In this document: positions 46,401 through 56,819 of the stretch, in pieces
Numbering within the stretch: the stretch's first letter is position 1
How the letters are laid out: each line of letters begins with the position of its first letter
Source: Odontocerum albicorne
Taxonomy: Eukaryota > Arthropoda > Insecta > Trichoptera > Odontoceridae
DNA length: 64,000 nt
Direction: 5' to 3'
NCBI GenBank assembly: GCA_949825065.1
Contig: OX463848.1
Location: 24,026,986 to 24,090,985, forward strand
Notes under the pieces: generated by a model
Told to the model about the DNA's origin: nothing
Databases searched by the model: none
What the model saw: the letters and a program-made list of their open reading frames with translations, nothing else
Made by a program: the position numbers and the translations under genes

Positions 46401-49400
46401 ATCATTTTCAATATCTGACTCAAATTCAGAATCGTCCTCGATCATCACTAACGTCACTAAATGAATCATCCATATCATCCTCAATCTTTTGTCTTTTAGA
46501 GCTCGATGGGCGATCCATTTTTCAAGGTAAACGTATTTTTTTTCGTAAAATCAAAAAGGAAATTTATATGATACTAAATATCACCATGTATACACCAATT
46601 ACTATAATATATTTTTCAAAAGGCACTTATTTTTGCTCACAATTCACTATGTCACTCATTCAAAATTGAAAATAACTAGAAAACATAAACAAAATATCCC
46701 TTGCAGTGAGTGACCTTTTCACAAAACAGCGCTAGAGAAATAGTTCAATTATTTTTATTATCAAGTCTCACAATGAAAACAAACGGAATAAGAACTAGAA
46801 AAAATATTATTTACAACTGCGGGTGTAACGTCAACTTTACAATGCGTTGCACATGCGCAAACGCCCGAATGCGACGTAATCTTCCGAAGTAATGACGAAT
46901 ATCATATGCTGATGTAATATACTAACAATATTTAGGCATGGACACGCCGTGCGTGTTCTGAGCATGAAGCAGATGTTCACATGGACACGCCACGCGTGTT
47001 CTCAGCACTGGACGAGTTAATTAATATTGAAAATAGTTGAAGTCAACATTTCCTGTTAAGTCAAATAAAAAAATCAGCACAGTAGCCGTAAGCATAACTG
47101 TGTGCATCCCCACAGCTTTTGTGAATACTGAAAGATTTTACAAGTTGTTCATTCACAGTATTGCACTTATAAAGACAATATGTTTTACTTACCTGATATT
47201 TGACTCCACCTCTCTTGATGGGAATGAGCATCAGGAGTGGTTGACAGTTCTTTATGGCTTTATGGAATATCACCTTAGGATCAAGTTCAATGTTCGCTTT
47301 CTCCTCAGGATCAGTGGTGAGATGATATCTTTCAATTTGTGATCTCTTAATATTTACAAAAGTTTTTTCAACTAGAGTCCTCGCCAGTATTTTGTTACCT
47401 TTTCTCATCAATATATTGATAAATTTACTGTGGAAAAAGGAGAAATATACATATACACTGTATTCTACTTTAGTCAGTTTTTCCAGAATTTAATGTGCTT
47501 TTTTCTATTTCTATTTTATGTTTGAAATAAAAGTTATTTTTATCTTTAAAAAATCAAGAACACATTAAATCAATTCCAATTAACACATTCACTGCGGTAT
47601 GTATTTATAGAATAGTGTAGAGGTACTGAAAAAAATCATATTTTCGAAACCTTAAAATCTTACGGAAACCTTAAAATCTTAAAATATTCGGTACCATACA
47701 AACAAAGAGAATCGAATGACGCGCAACGGGCGTCATCAGCGTCTCTACAAAAAATGTGTTGACGCCCATGGGCGTCTTTAGCAGCGAACGTGTTAAGAGA
47801 CAATTTTTTAATTCACGTCCAGTCGACTAAGTATCAGTCTACACATGGCTTTACATTCTATAACAAAAGGTAAATTAAAATTCTCCCCTCCTACATATCG
47901 TTTCGCTAAGTCACAATTCACGCAGCAATAAACTGAGTTTTGCAAGTTTATATTTTATTTATTCATAACCATAATGTGTTGTATGGTTTCTGTAATGGAA
48001 ACGCCCATGAAAGTGTGCAAGATCCTTCCAAACTCACTGTTTACCTTATTGGTATACCGTGTGGGTCATATCCTGCATGAAGTATTGGACATGAGAAAGC
48101 TGTCGGCGCGATGGATGCCGCGTTTGCTCACTCGGGACAACAAGCGCAACCGTGAGACCACTTCAGAGCAGAGTTTGACGATGTTTAAGCGCAATCCGAA
48201 GGAGTTTCTGCGTCGTTTCGTGACCGTCGACGAAACATGGATACACTGGTACACACCCGAGACCAAGGAACAGTCGAAACAGTGGACTTCACCCGGCGAA
48301 CGTGCGAAGAAGGCGAAGACTGTCCTATCGGCCGGAAAGGTGATGGCCACCGTTTTCTGGGATTCAAAAGGTGTGATCTACATCGACTTTCTGGAGAAAG
48401 GCAAAACGGTCACAGGGCTCTACTATGCCGAATTATTGGGCCGATTCGATGCCGAATCGCAGAAAAAACAGCCCCATTAGGCGAAGAAAAAAGTGTTCTT
48501 CCATCATGACAACGCACCGGCTCACACCTCCGCCGTCGCCACAGCCAAATTGGTAGAATTAGGCTACAAACTGCTGCCCCATCCACCGTATTCTCCGGAT
48601 TTGGTCCCGTGCAATTTATTTTTGTTTCCAAATTTGAAAATGTCACTCGCCGGGCAGAAATTTGTGTCGAATGAGGAGGTTATCGCCGCCACGGAGGCCT
48701 ACTTTGCAGACCTCCAGAAAACGTATTTTTCAGACGGGTTAAAGAAGTTGGAGCATCGCTGGGTCAAGTGTATCGAACTCAAAGGAAATTATGTTGAGAA
48801 ATAAATCGACACTTTTCCAAAATTTTTGATATTCTTTTGTAGGCTAAGGACTGATCGGACCACCCTCGTATATGCTCATGGACATCCATCATTGATTCAA
48901 AGAATGGGAATTAGAGAGAATACTTCGTGAGTATTCTGTTATGAGTGTATGGCTGCATGGTAATATATTGGGCTTACGTGCAGAAGGTCGTCAGTTCGAA
49001 CCCTGCGCTGTGCTACTCCCCTCGAACGACATAGGCACTTTTTCGACCTACTGTTCGAGGATATAAGGATACCTATGACTTTGGTCACATCTATTCTTTT
49101 TAAGAAAGAAGAAGTGTTGTGCAAAGATACAATTTCTCTAAATTCATCCCTGGAGATCCATCATGTGCCCTTTCACAATTTTTTCAGATGACAGATACTA
49201 TATATTCTATTTAAAGAATATTTAAGAAGTTTATCACTATCATCTAATCACTATCATCTACAAATCCCTTTCACTCCATTACAGTGCAAAGGTTAAACCG
49301 GAAGATAATTTGATCCAAATCTTCTTATCAATGGGCACTAGCACGTTATCTGGAAAACTCCTGAACTGATGATACATGTTGAAAAGCGTGGCCAGGAAAC

Positions 49401-51501
49401 AATATTGCCTTCAGCATCAGTAATCGAGCCTTTGGGTTAAGAACCACTGAAGTAGGCCAGTTACTCACAGTTTACCATCGTACGAGTTGGAAATACTACC
49501 ACACGTGAACAGGCAACAGCACTCGTACATATTATTGTTACCAGACAAACTCTTTAACCCTTTTTTTTGTGCACCATCAGCAATTGAACCCAAAACCCCT
49601 GGATGGAAGACCAGTGTTATACTTTCTAGACCACGGAGGTTATCTATTAGTTGTGTCAAATATATTGGATATTCCTTCATGAAGAATTTGCATTTTTTTT
49701 GGAAATTCTTCACACTTTTTTTGGACTTTCTCAAATGACAGATACACCTGTATCTTCCATTTGGAGACTTCATACAGTAGAATCTTCATCCCTATCACTA
49801 TATTTCGGCGCAAGGGCTTAAACCTGAAGACAATTTGATTCAAATATTTTTTTTATGAATGGGGACTCATAGCAGATATAAGACATTCTTTAGACATTGA
49901 GTTGTTATTTACCAACAATGGGCTTAATTCACCCCAAAAAACAAAATAGTGACATCAAAGCAACAACATTTTTCAGTAAAATTGTGAACATGTTGCTTTG
50001 ACTATTAGTTCTATCCTACAGATTAATCTCTGAAAACTATTTGACATTCTTTTAAGAACAACTTCCTTATGCTTTTTTAAAAACACTTTTTTGTTTTTAG
50101 ATCACTATGAAAAATCAAGTTTTCTAGTATGAAGGTGGAAGACCATAAATATCATTAATAGTTTATTATATCAATTAACAAAAAGTGCCATGTATATGTA
50201 TCTCTGTCTAGGGAAAGGCTGCAGAAGATTAAACCTGTTGATCGTCTAATTTCCTTGTCATTGGAGCTTTGGGTTTGATTTGTCAAAACTGTGTTTGCCG
50301 ACATGCACCAGCTTACACACAATAAAATTCACGCACATGCGTCTTTCATCCACCGGATGATCAATAATCATACTCGATTACGAGTAGTAGCCTATTGTAT
50401 CAAAAAATAAATATTTTAAAACACATTTTCCCATGTTTTTTATAATGTTCTACTCTTGTACACATTTTCAGGAACCAATTATCTACCAAAGTCTAGGGCT
50501 CCTTGTAGTTTAAAAATAAAAAGAATATAAAAAGACACATCTCGAAAACAGGTTATTTAAATGAGTCGATACTGCCTCTCATGTATTGAGATGTTGATTA
50601 TTTCCTGAACAATATTTAAAAAAAGGTTTATATACACTTCGAGAATGACTATATCTGAAGTTTGAGAGCTTTCTTAACCCTGAGAGATCGGCGCACTGCT
50701 ATAGCAGTGGAAGAAATTTGTTCTACCCTTGTATTCTAAATGAATATTATTCATTTAGAATACAAGGGCACATATTCTAAAATATATTTATGTTGTAAAA
50801 ATATATTTTTTTTGTTTTTTTGTTGTTTAAAATAAATATTTATCACGAACGTCCGAATCGTAAATATATCTCGGCACTAGATAGAAAATTATATTTTTTT
50901 CTCGTAGCACTCTCAGGGTTAAAGCGAGTCTATAAAAATTAATTGTTGAAAAATATTGTTTTGCTATCACACGGGATGGAAAAATCCCTGTAATATTTTC
51001 TATTCACAACCCGAAATTCTCCAAATGAAAAATAACTAGTGGTGGGATTAAAAATGCCTTAATTTTACTTACCTCACTTCATCATTGAAAAATTCAGAAC
51101 AGGTTTCATGTGGGTGGGGTGGTTTCACTGGTACTGTGGCTCTATTCAGAGCTTCACCAGTTTCCTTCAGTTCATGGAGTTTTCGTTTTTCAAATACAGG
51201 TTCAATATAATAAGGTGCAAATGTTGACATACCATTCTTGCAGGAAATTAGTGCAGGATTGCTGAAAATAGATCAGTTATGTTTTGTTAGTATAATATAG
51301 AGGAATTTCATCTATACCTATCTTTTTAGATTTGTGGGGATTCGATTAAACCTAATATTTAATAACAAAAAATCACTTCAAGAATTCTTATAGGTTATCG
51401 TTGTACTAAAATGAATGTGCAATGCAGATAAATAAAAAAATCTACCAAATAAAATATTTTGACGAATCTAAAATTGTCCGACGTAACGCTTGAAATGCCA
51501 T
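43248..51501 (-). CDS. mRpS7: Mitochondrial ribosomal protein uS7m (28S/S7), four exons, complete
   Basis: Component of the mitochondrial small ribosomal subunit; uS7 nucleates the head by binding 3' domain rRNA. Exons on the minus strand: 51501-51446, 51261-51073, 47427-47193 and 43463-43248. The phases join exactly to 231 codons plus stop, close to known uS7m sizes. The start MAFQALRRTILDSSKYF is short, basic and lacks acidic residues apart from one Asp, as in a mitochondrial presequence. The S7 fold begins near residue 83 (KFINILMRKGNKILARTLVE) and includes FHKAIKNCQPLLMLIPIKRG, GGVKYQVPVPVTDARSRFMA and the closing LHKQCEANRAFAHYR. Donors are GTAGAT, GTAAGT and GTAAGT; acceptors end in TTTTCAG, CCACAG and TTCTAG. 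Introns 2 and 3 (3.6 and 3.7 kb) are full of transposons. Odd point: the protein stops at HYR where relatives usually end with one or two more Trp residues. Confidence 0.9.
43464..43991. other. mRpS7 intron 3, unrecognised part
   Basis: About 43640-43980 has moderate GC content and a few broken frames (for example a 71-codon plus frame from 43884), but nothing I can identify. It may be a decayed retroelement. Confidence 0.3.
43992..44289. mobile_element. 298-bp hAT MITE with 8-bp target-site duplication
   Basis: CATTAGAT precedes (43984-43991) and follows (44290-44297) the element. The inverted ends are CACTGGTTCTTAACC and, reverse complemented, CAGTGGTTCTTAACC. The motif GAGCAC is near both ends (CGGAGCAC). 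These are hAT features. No coding capacity. It sits in mRpS7 intron 3, only 16 bp from the TTAA border of the piggyBac. Confidence 0.85.
44306..47020 (-). mobile_element. piggyBac-like transposon with both termini
   Basis: TTAA lies at 44306-44309 and 47017-47020. Read inward, the ends are CTCTTTCAATGCTGAGA and CTCGTCCAGTGCTGAGA (14 of 17 match). Inside the transposase end are two subterminal direct repeats of CATGGACACGCC.. followed by GCGTGTTCT, at about 46937 and 46979. The transposase is on the minus strand. Length is about 2.7 kb, typical for piggyBac. The insertion lies in mRpS7 intron 3 and is transcribed in the same direction as that gene. Confidence 0.88.
44896..46518 (-). CDS. piggyBac-like transposase, catalytic domain intact, N-terminus frameshifted
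   Basis: Cut-and-paste DDD transposase. A 480-codon open frame runs from 46338 to the stop at 44896. It includes MSRDRFLLILRALHFNNN (about 114-131), QLSIDESLLLWRGRLIFRQY (first Asp about 165), YSVYMDNFYNS (second Asp about 242) and NYNNHMGGIDYHDQMCAYYP (third Asp about 345). It ends with a cysteine-rich domain (RRCRQCWDTAKK, FFCPDCPTQPGLCLDPC). Upstream, an acidic N-terminus probably starts at the ATG at 46518 (MDRPSSSKRQKIEDDMDDSF) but needs two frameshifts, near 46440 and 46335, to join. So either the element recently lost its N-terminus, the window has sequencing errors, or translation starts at the Met at 46338. Best-preserved transposase in the window. Confidence 0.85.
47193..47427 (-). 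CDS. mRpS7: mRpS7 exon 3
   Basis: After acceptor TTTTTCCACAG it encodes residues 82-160: KFINILMRKGNK, EKTFVNIKRSQIERYHLTTD, ANIELDPKVIFHKAIKNC and KRGGVKYQ. It ends in phase 0 before GTAAGT. This is the core rRNA-binding part of S7. Confidence 0.93.
47580..47796. mobile_element. 217-bp TTAA MITE in mRpS7 intron 2
   Basis: TTAA at 47580-47583 and 47793-47796, inverted ends CACATTCACTGC and, reverse complemented, CACGTTCGCTGC. A perfect palindrome GACGCCCATGGGCGTC lies at 47761-47776, with a related GGGCGTCATCAGCGTC just before. It is probably mobilised by a piggyBac-type transposase. Confidence 0.75.
48040..48868 (+). mobile_element. mariner, 5'-truncated, one stop in the transposase
   Basis: Transposase frame from about 48050 (RVGHILHEVLDMRKLSARWM) to 48804. 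First Asp is in FVTVDETWIHWYTPETKEQS, second in FFHHDNAPAHTS and third in PHPPYSPDLVPCNLFLFPNL (DD34D). The end is HRWVKCIELKGNYVEK. A TAG at 48478-48480 interrupts it. The first helix-turn-helix and the 5' TIR are missing. The 3' terminus is GATCGGACCACCCTCG followed by TA. It lies in mRpS7 intron 2, antisense to that gene. Confidence 0.85.
48938..49115 (+). mobile_element. SINE family B in mRpS7 intron 2
   Basis: A-box TATGGCTGCATGGTAATATA, B-box GTCGTCAGTTCGAACCCTGC, then GCTGTGCTACTCCCCTCGAA and ATATAAGGATACCTATGACT. Closely similar to 28172-28345. Confidence 0.7.
49140..49880. repeat. Two diverged copies of an unclassified repeat with a SINE between them
   Basis: Blocks at about 49180-49370 and 49735-49880 share TGACAGATAC, CTATCACTA(T), AGGTTAAACCGGAAGATAAT versus GGCTTAAACCTGAAGACAAT, and TTTGATYCAAAT. 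Between them, about 49555-49685, the minus strand shows a tRNA-like head (CCTCCGTGGTCTAG, then GGGTTCAATTGC) of a SINE. GGTTAAGAACCACTG at about 49435 matches the hAT MITE end at 44275 but has no partner. Confidence 0.4.
50205..50510. repeat. Dispersed repeat R, copy 2
   Basis: Aligns with 11215-11460 (see that entry). The following 50420-50510 aligns with 14215-14305, suggesting the full repeat is longer than either copy. Confidence 0.5.
50674..50922. mobile_element. 249-bp TTAA MITE with a perfect internal hairpin
   Basis: TTAA at 50674-50677 and 50919-50922, inverted ends CCCTGAGAG exact, then GC/AT variation. Inside, CCCTTGTATTCTAAATGAAT (50726-50745) is exactly complementary to 50749-50768 with a 3-nt loop. 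It lies in mRpS7 intron 2, about 150 bp from exon 2. Confidence 0.8.
51073..51261 (-). CDS. mRpS7: mRpS7 exon 2
   Basis: After acceptor TATTTTCAG it encodes NPALISCKNGMSTFAPYYIE (residues 20-39) through ETCSEFFNDEV. It ends in AG before donor GTAAGT and is completed to Ser82 by exon 3. Confidence 0.88.
51446..51501 (-). CDS. mRpS7: mRpS7 exon 1 (start codon, presequence)
   Basis: The ATG at 51501-51499 opens 18 codons plus two bases (TG) before the donor GTAGAT. TG joins to C of exon 2 to give Cys19. Inferred from phase match and presequence-like composition; the adjoining intron is only 184 bp. Confidence 0.75.
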
Positions 51502-51867
51502 TACGCAAATAATAAATTTATTTGAAATTGATAAGCACGTTCAAAAACTCTCCATGACATTCAAGCGTCTAAGATTTCTTCTTGAATAATGATCATGAAC
51601 TCCTATATATGAAGGAGTATACGCCAGTGTCAAGTGACGTCCACTTAATAGGATCTTGATAGTTTCTATTCGCATGGGTAACATTGGCGCATTAAAAAAC
51701 TCTGCCCAGGACTATTATTATGTAGTGAGATACTATGGAGTTAACTATTTTGCAACTAAACTAAATGAATATTTACAATAAGATGAGAATTCAATGTCGG
51801 TAAGCGAGCGAATGATTTTAATTTCAATGACAAACGATATTTATATATTACTTATACATATATTTTA
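51502..51867. other. Region upstream of the mRpS7 start codon
   Basis: Should hold the mRpS7 promoter and 5' UTR. I see no TATA box or other element that can be named with confidence. Confidence 0.35.
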
Positions 51868-52330
51868 TTACAGGCTAATTTTGTTTTTATTAATAAAATT
51901 AATGACGCTATTAAGTATGGAAATTGTATTGAGGCTGAACAGGTAGGGAAGATTTGCGGGGAGTAAGGTTTCGCAATATATTGCTATTCCTACATGTTCC
52001 TCATTAGCAATCTTGGATGCGTCTGTGTAGAAGACAGTCACTCCAATGCGTGCTAATGTGATTGATGAAATCATAATTGGCGTGATGATTCGACTTATCA
52101 ATACCAAGGGATTAGATTATAGACTCTCCTCCATATTTATTTGACGCATGATGTGGTTTTCAGATACATTGCAAAGATACAGTAAAACAGACTGGAGAAA
52201 CCGCTGGTGGTGGGCAAGGTTGAGGGTATTAGGTCTCGTGGACAGGCCAGATGGAGCGATTTTATGAAGAGTTCTAGCATCGAGTCTACATGACGCTTGC
52301 AGAGTCACTGGATAATAGAAGTTTGTCAAA
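51868..52330 (-). mobile_element. Non-LTR retrotransposon fragment with RNase H-like segment
   Basis: The minus-strand frame 52107-51868 contains ARIGVTVFYTDASKIANEEH, resembling the YTDGSK start of the RNase H domain found at the end of jockey/I-type ORF2. The adjoining frame 52329-52117 would be the linker before it. No catalytic palm is present. Identification rests on one motif. Confidence 0.4.
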
Positions 52331-52429
52331 ACAAGAGAGTAGTCCCAACAAGATCATCATCCTCGGACATGAGATGTGGTCGAGAAAAAAGAAGCTATCA
52401 ATTGCATATCGTAAAGCTACATGCATAAC

Positions 52430-52478
52430 TTGAATACAAGCCATCACGTCCCTTTTGAGATAGGCAGAGAGTATAAAT
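52430..52478 (-). mobile_element. Short LINE-A 3' end
   Basis: About 50 bp with CATCACGTCCCTTTTGAGATAGGCAGAGAG, the family terminus only. Confidence 0.4.
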
Positions 52479-52904
52479 CATCCCATTTTCTGCGTCACTT
52501 CGGTCGAACATCGATTATTCGTCGAGTGGCTGTTTTAAAAAAAAAACAAGTGCTTGGCTAGATCTTAATAAGGCATTGCAAAATTACTTGGACGTATAGT
52601 ATATGCAAAAAAAAAGCATTTTCTTTGCGTAAAAAATGTAATAAGCATACCGCTATCTTTTTTGTAATATTGAAACCTGATTAATTAATAACATTAATAT
52701 TTCAAGATTTAATTAAGTTAAAAAAAATCTATGAAAAGTTTTTTATCCCCCAAAATCTTGGGTCTTTTTATTATTCAGTAGGTCTCTCATGGGCATGAAT
52801 AGCTATCAGCTATCTTCCATCTTGTATGTGGTATTTTTTCGAGATTCCCTGTCAATTGGGTTTCTGTGGGTGACAATATGTTCATTAAAATAAATATTTG
52901 TTTC

Positions 52905-53095
52905 CCCCCCCTGGCGAGTTTATTGCCATGTGGCAATCTCTTCCAACCAACCAGAAAGATGTTTTAATGGGTCATAAGTGAAAACCAGAATAGAATTCAA
53001 TTTTAAAAAATCTGGATTCCAGTGGGGATCAAAACCGCAACCTCCGAATCGGCAGACAAGCGTCTTACCACCAGGCCACGGAGGTCGTTTCTTAG
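52905..53095 (-). mobile_element. SINE family A inside duplication unit 1
   Basis: Reverse complement: CCTCCGTGGCCTGGTGGTAA (A-box), GGTTGCGGTTTTGATCCCCA (B-box), then the CTGGTTTTCAC, TGGTTGGTTGGAAGAG and GCAATAAACTCGCCAGG blocks. Best head sequence of the family in the window. Confidence 0.75.
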
Positions 53096-53457
53096 TGTAC
53101 GAAATATTACTGTTCTTTACAATCTCGTGAACATTGGCTATAGTTAGTGCCTTGTTGTCACGTTGACACTAAATGATGAATTACTTGCGTTGGTGCATCT
53201 TACCGCTATCTTTTTTGTAATATTGAAACCTGATTAATTAATAACATTAATATTTCAAGATTTAATTAAGTTAAAAAAAATCTATGAAAAGTTTTTTATC
53301 CCCCAAAATCTTGGGTCTTTTTATTATTCAGTAGGTCTCTCATGGGCATGAATAGCTATCAGCTATCTTCCATCTTGTATGTGGTATTTTTTCGAGATTC
53401 CCTGTCAATTGGGTTTCTGTGGGTGACAATATGTTCATTAAAATAAATATTTGTTTC

Positions 53458-53648
53458 CCCCCCCTGGCGAGTTTATTGCCATGTGGCAATCTCTTCCAAC
53501 CAACCAGAAAGATGTTTTAATGGGTCATAAGTGAAAACCAGAATAGAATTCAATTTTAAAAAATCTGGATTCCAGTGGGGATCAAAACCGCAACCTCCGA
53601 ATCGGCAGACAAGCGTCTTACCACCAGGCCACGGAGGTCGTTTCTTAG
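53458..53648 (-). mobile_element. SINE family A inside duplication unit 2
   Basis: Same sequence as the copy at 52905-53095, carried by the 553-bp tandem duplication. Confidence 0.75.
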
Positions 53649-53753
53649 TGTACGAAATATTACTGTTCTTTACAATCTCGTGAACATTGGCTATAGTTAG
53701 TGCCTTGTTGTCACGTTGACACTAAATGATGAATTACTTGCGTTGGTGCATCT

Positions 53754-55384
53754 CAGTGTGTCTTATATGATATATGTTTGTGAGGTGTATATCGTCACTT
53801 AGCTAACAACACCACGTAAGTCGAAAATTAGCGGTTTTCCCATTTGACTGTCATTGGATAGATTTTTACATTGGGTAGATTTGTACACATCTCGATTACC
53901 CATTTCAGACCGAAAATACCAAGATTTGCAAGATTTAAAAAGCATATTGCCATCTAGATGTCATTCTTTCTATGATGAATGACCACATACTAAATAAATA
54001 TTATCTAATGATTTAAATTTAAGAAAAAATAAACTATTCCTTCGAGTTTTTAATTTGTTAAACTTAAATGAAGGCTGAAAAACGCAAGTGAACTGATTGA
54101 ACTAATTTTTGACTAGTGAGTAGGCAACATATAAGTTTACTATAAGGAATTTATATAATATTTTGATTGATTCTTCTGTTTTTAAAATTGCGTTACCTAC
54201 TTTCTATAATGTTATTTCGTTAAAAAGTTCTTTACCTACCATTAAATACAGTTACTAAACAACTGATCTCAATGTGATTGTACACGTAGTTCCTAAATCT
54301 AGTTTGTAAGAGAATGTAAGAGTTACAATATTGCTTATTATGTATGTAGGTACTTTTCTAATTTGTGAAAGCAGATATTCTACCTGTTATTGGAAACAAA
54401 ATACTTGATAGAAAATAAAAATAATGTTTGAATTTTATTAATTTTTTGTTGCATCACCCTTAACATCATCCTACAGGTAACACAGCTTAAGTGTATTTTA
54501 TTTTTAGCAAACACAGCTCAAGTCGAAATTAAGCATGAAGCTCAGCTAAAGTACACCTTTAAATGTATTGAAATGATATTGATGTTTATCCATAAATGTC
54601 GCACCTATTACAACTGCAGTCTAATTCCTCTTGAATTCGATAAAATAAGCATAAATATATTATATAAATTTGCAATTTGATTTTTTTGACGCATTTTTAA
54701 AATCATTATGTTGTTGCCTCGGTTATTTAAATAAAAGAAACGCCAATTCTTGATTAATTATCTAATTATTCGTGAAGTCTCTTGGTTTATTATTTTGGCA
54801 TCTTCGAAATTTACTTTATGTCTTTCGGTCATGGTATGGAAAATGAGTATAAAGGTGAGATTTTTATGCCACGTCAATACGATGTTCTGCAATTCTACTT
54901 TATAACTTTGATTTATTTTGTATATGTAAGGTTGGACAAAGCGTGGTCATTTACTTCCTTAGTTAACATATTGATTTTCATTTTGATCGTTTTCAGAGGT
55001 TTGATATTTTAAGTAGCAATTTGAAAATAATTTTGGTTTTATTTTTCTGTAATACCTTTTCTATTTGTTCTGTCATCTATTTGGTGTATGGGAAAAATAT
55101 CGTGTCGTTTTGTTTTGTTGTTTCTTCTTTTTCTGTCTTCAATCTTCGTAAATCACTGTTTCAAAGTTTTCTACAATCGTGTATCATGAGAATTTACAAT
55201 AAGTTATGGTCTGTGTGTTTTCTTCCGGTAGACCGTAAAACCAAATGTTATCGTCCTCTATCTCCACGGTTTACTGTCTACTATCTCCAAAGTAAATTCA
55301 GTATTTGCATGCTGTTTGTTGAAATGGTGTCAAAATTATAAGGCCCTTCTGTATCCCTAAATAAGGATTATGAAATCCATGTAT
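53754..55384. other. AT-rich intergenic sequence between the two host genes
   Basis: No gene or element is recognised. Open frames at 54782-55012 and 55021-55341 are rich in F, I, Y and L with no motif I know. Confidence 0.4.
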
Positions 55385-56340
55385 CATTTCATACATACCA
55401 TCATGCTGTTTTAGATGTTGACGTAGAGCTCCAAACGTTTATATCTCGACACACATCCTTCGCTTCTTCTACATCAACTTCTCATACAACTAAGACGATT
55501 TTTCTGACTTTAAGTTTCCTTCTTTCAAGTATCATTCACTTGATTCATCCATACTGACTTAGTCTTTTTACATTTGTACTATATATTATTTTTGTAAGCC
55601 TTTATTCATTTATTCGTTTTACGTGCCCAAACTATCTCAGAGTGCTAATTTTTATCGTACTCAACATATCAGTCTTAAGTTCACATTAATCCTTAATCAC
55701 TTAATTCCGTATTTAGTCATATATTAACACTTTACTCAACTCTAATCACTTCGTTCCGTATTCTGTTATACATTGCCACATAATTTTCCTCAATACACGC
55801 ATTTCTACGGCATTCATTTGGCTCCTTTCAGCTTTTTATCACGTTTCACTTTCACACATCCAAGTTGATACTAGAATATAATTGTGGGTTATCATCCTAG
55901 CCGATTTTTAAATTGCCCGCTTTGAGTCCATAAGTGGTGGTGCCCCACCGACTTTATTTTTTATCACTACACACCGTTTGATATCTCTCGTAACTCTTTC
56001 ATATAAGAAATGTTAATAGCAGAGGTTTTTAACTTGCTGTATTCTTTCATTGCTTACCTATATACCGCATTTACTTTCTCCATCATATTTTTCCATCACC
56101 ATAGCTTTGGATTTCGTAACATTTGTTTTTAGGCCTTTCTATTTACATCTCTCACACAATTTACTTATCAAACTATAATTTATCCTCATTCTCCGATAAT
56201 ATTACCATTATATTAGCGAACAGTAAATCCTATTCCCATTCGACATTTGTACATTCCCATTCGACATTTGTATGCCTACCATTTCTCTCTGAAGTTCCTT
56301 TACACATGAATATATATATATAAATATCACACAACCAGGG
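55385..56340 (-). mobile_element. LINE-A fragment, antisense, longest of the family
   Basis: Begins ATACATACCATCATGCTG and carries the whole series of family blocks: GACACACATCCTTCGC, CCAAACTATCTCAGAGTGC, AAGTTCACATTAATCCTTAA, GTTTCACTTTCACACATCCA and TCCATCACCATAGCTTTGGA. A 20-bp direct repeat (CATTCCCATTCGACATTTGT) lies at about 56230-56270. Confidence 0.55.
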
Positions 56341-56819
56341 TGACATAAAACATCCTTGCTTTACCCTTTTTGAAATATGAAACTACTCAGTAAGGGCATC
56401 GTTCACTCTAATACATGCTCTACTTTCAGCACAATGTGTATATGTCATATGATGCAATATCGCGTATTAATTTATATTTAACATCTTACTTAAACATCAG
56501 AGTAATATTTCGTGATTCTACAGTATACATTTTGATATTATTGAAGAAATAAAATATTGTTATGTGTTGGTTGAATGAAGATCTTAGAGAGATAAAAATA
56601 TAATAATAACGATGTGGAGTCCGATTTCAAGTAATTAGGTACTTTCTATTCTGCGATGTTCAGATACCAATGCTGTGTATAAACAATATTGTCTTTGGTA
56701 CATTTGTTGTCAATTTCTGCGCGTTGTGCGCGGCTGTTTTCTGCCATTTTCTATCGATCGCGCGTTTTGCATTTTGCGCCTTAAAACAGTTTTTGCGTCT
56801 TAAAACAGTATTTTACATC
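56341..56819 (+). promoter_or_regulatory. U2af50: Likely promoter and 5' UTR region of U2af50
   Basis: GC and CpG content rise sharply at about 56715-56790 (GCGCGTTGTGCGCGGC, CGATCGCGCG) just before the start codon. A short repeat CTTAAAACAG occurs twice at about 56780-56810. No TATA box stands out. The transcription start cannot be fixed from sequence. Confidence 0.4.

Larger units (their letters stand above)
52648..53753. repeat. 553-bp direct tandem duplication
   Basis: Units 52648-53200 and 53201-53753 both begin TACCGCTATCTTTTTTGTAA and end GCGTTGGTGCATCT. I found no mismatch between them by eye. Each carries one SINE A copy. Confidence 0.93.

Noticed and set aside
49430..49450. Second hAT MITE like the one at 43992
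   Set aside because: Only one end (GGTTAAGAACCACTG) is present; no opposite terminus or 8-bp duplication was found.
54782..55341. Two hydrophobic open frames (76 and 106 codons)
   Set aside because: Rich in F, I, L and Y as expected of T-rich DNA; they look like membrane segments only by composition.
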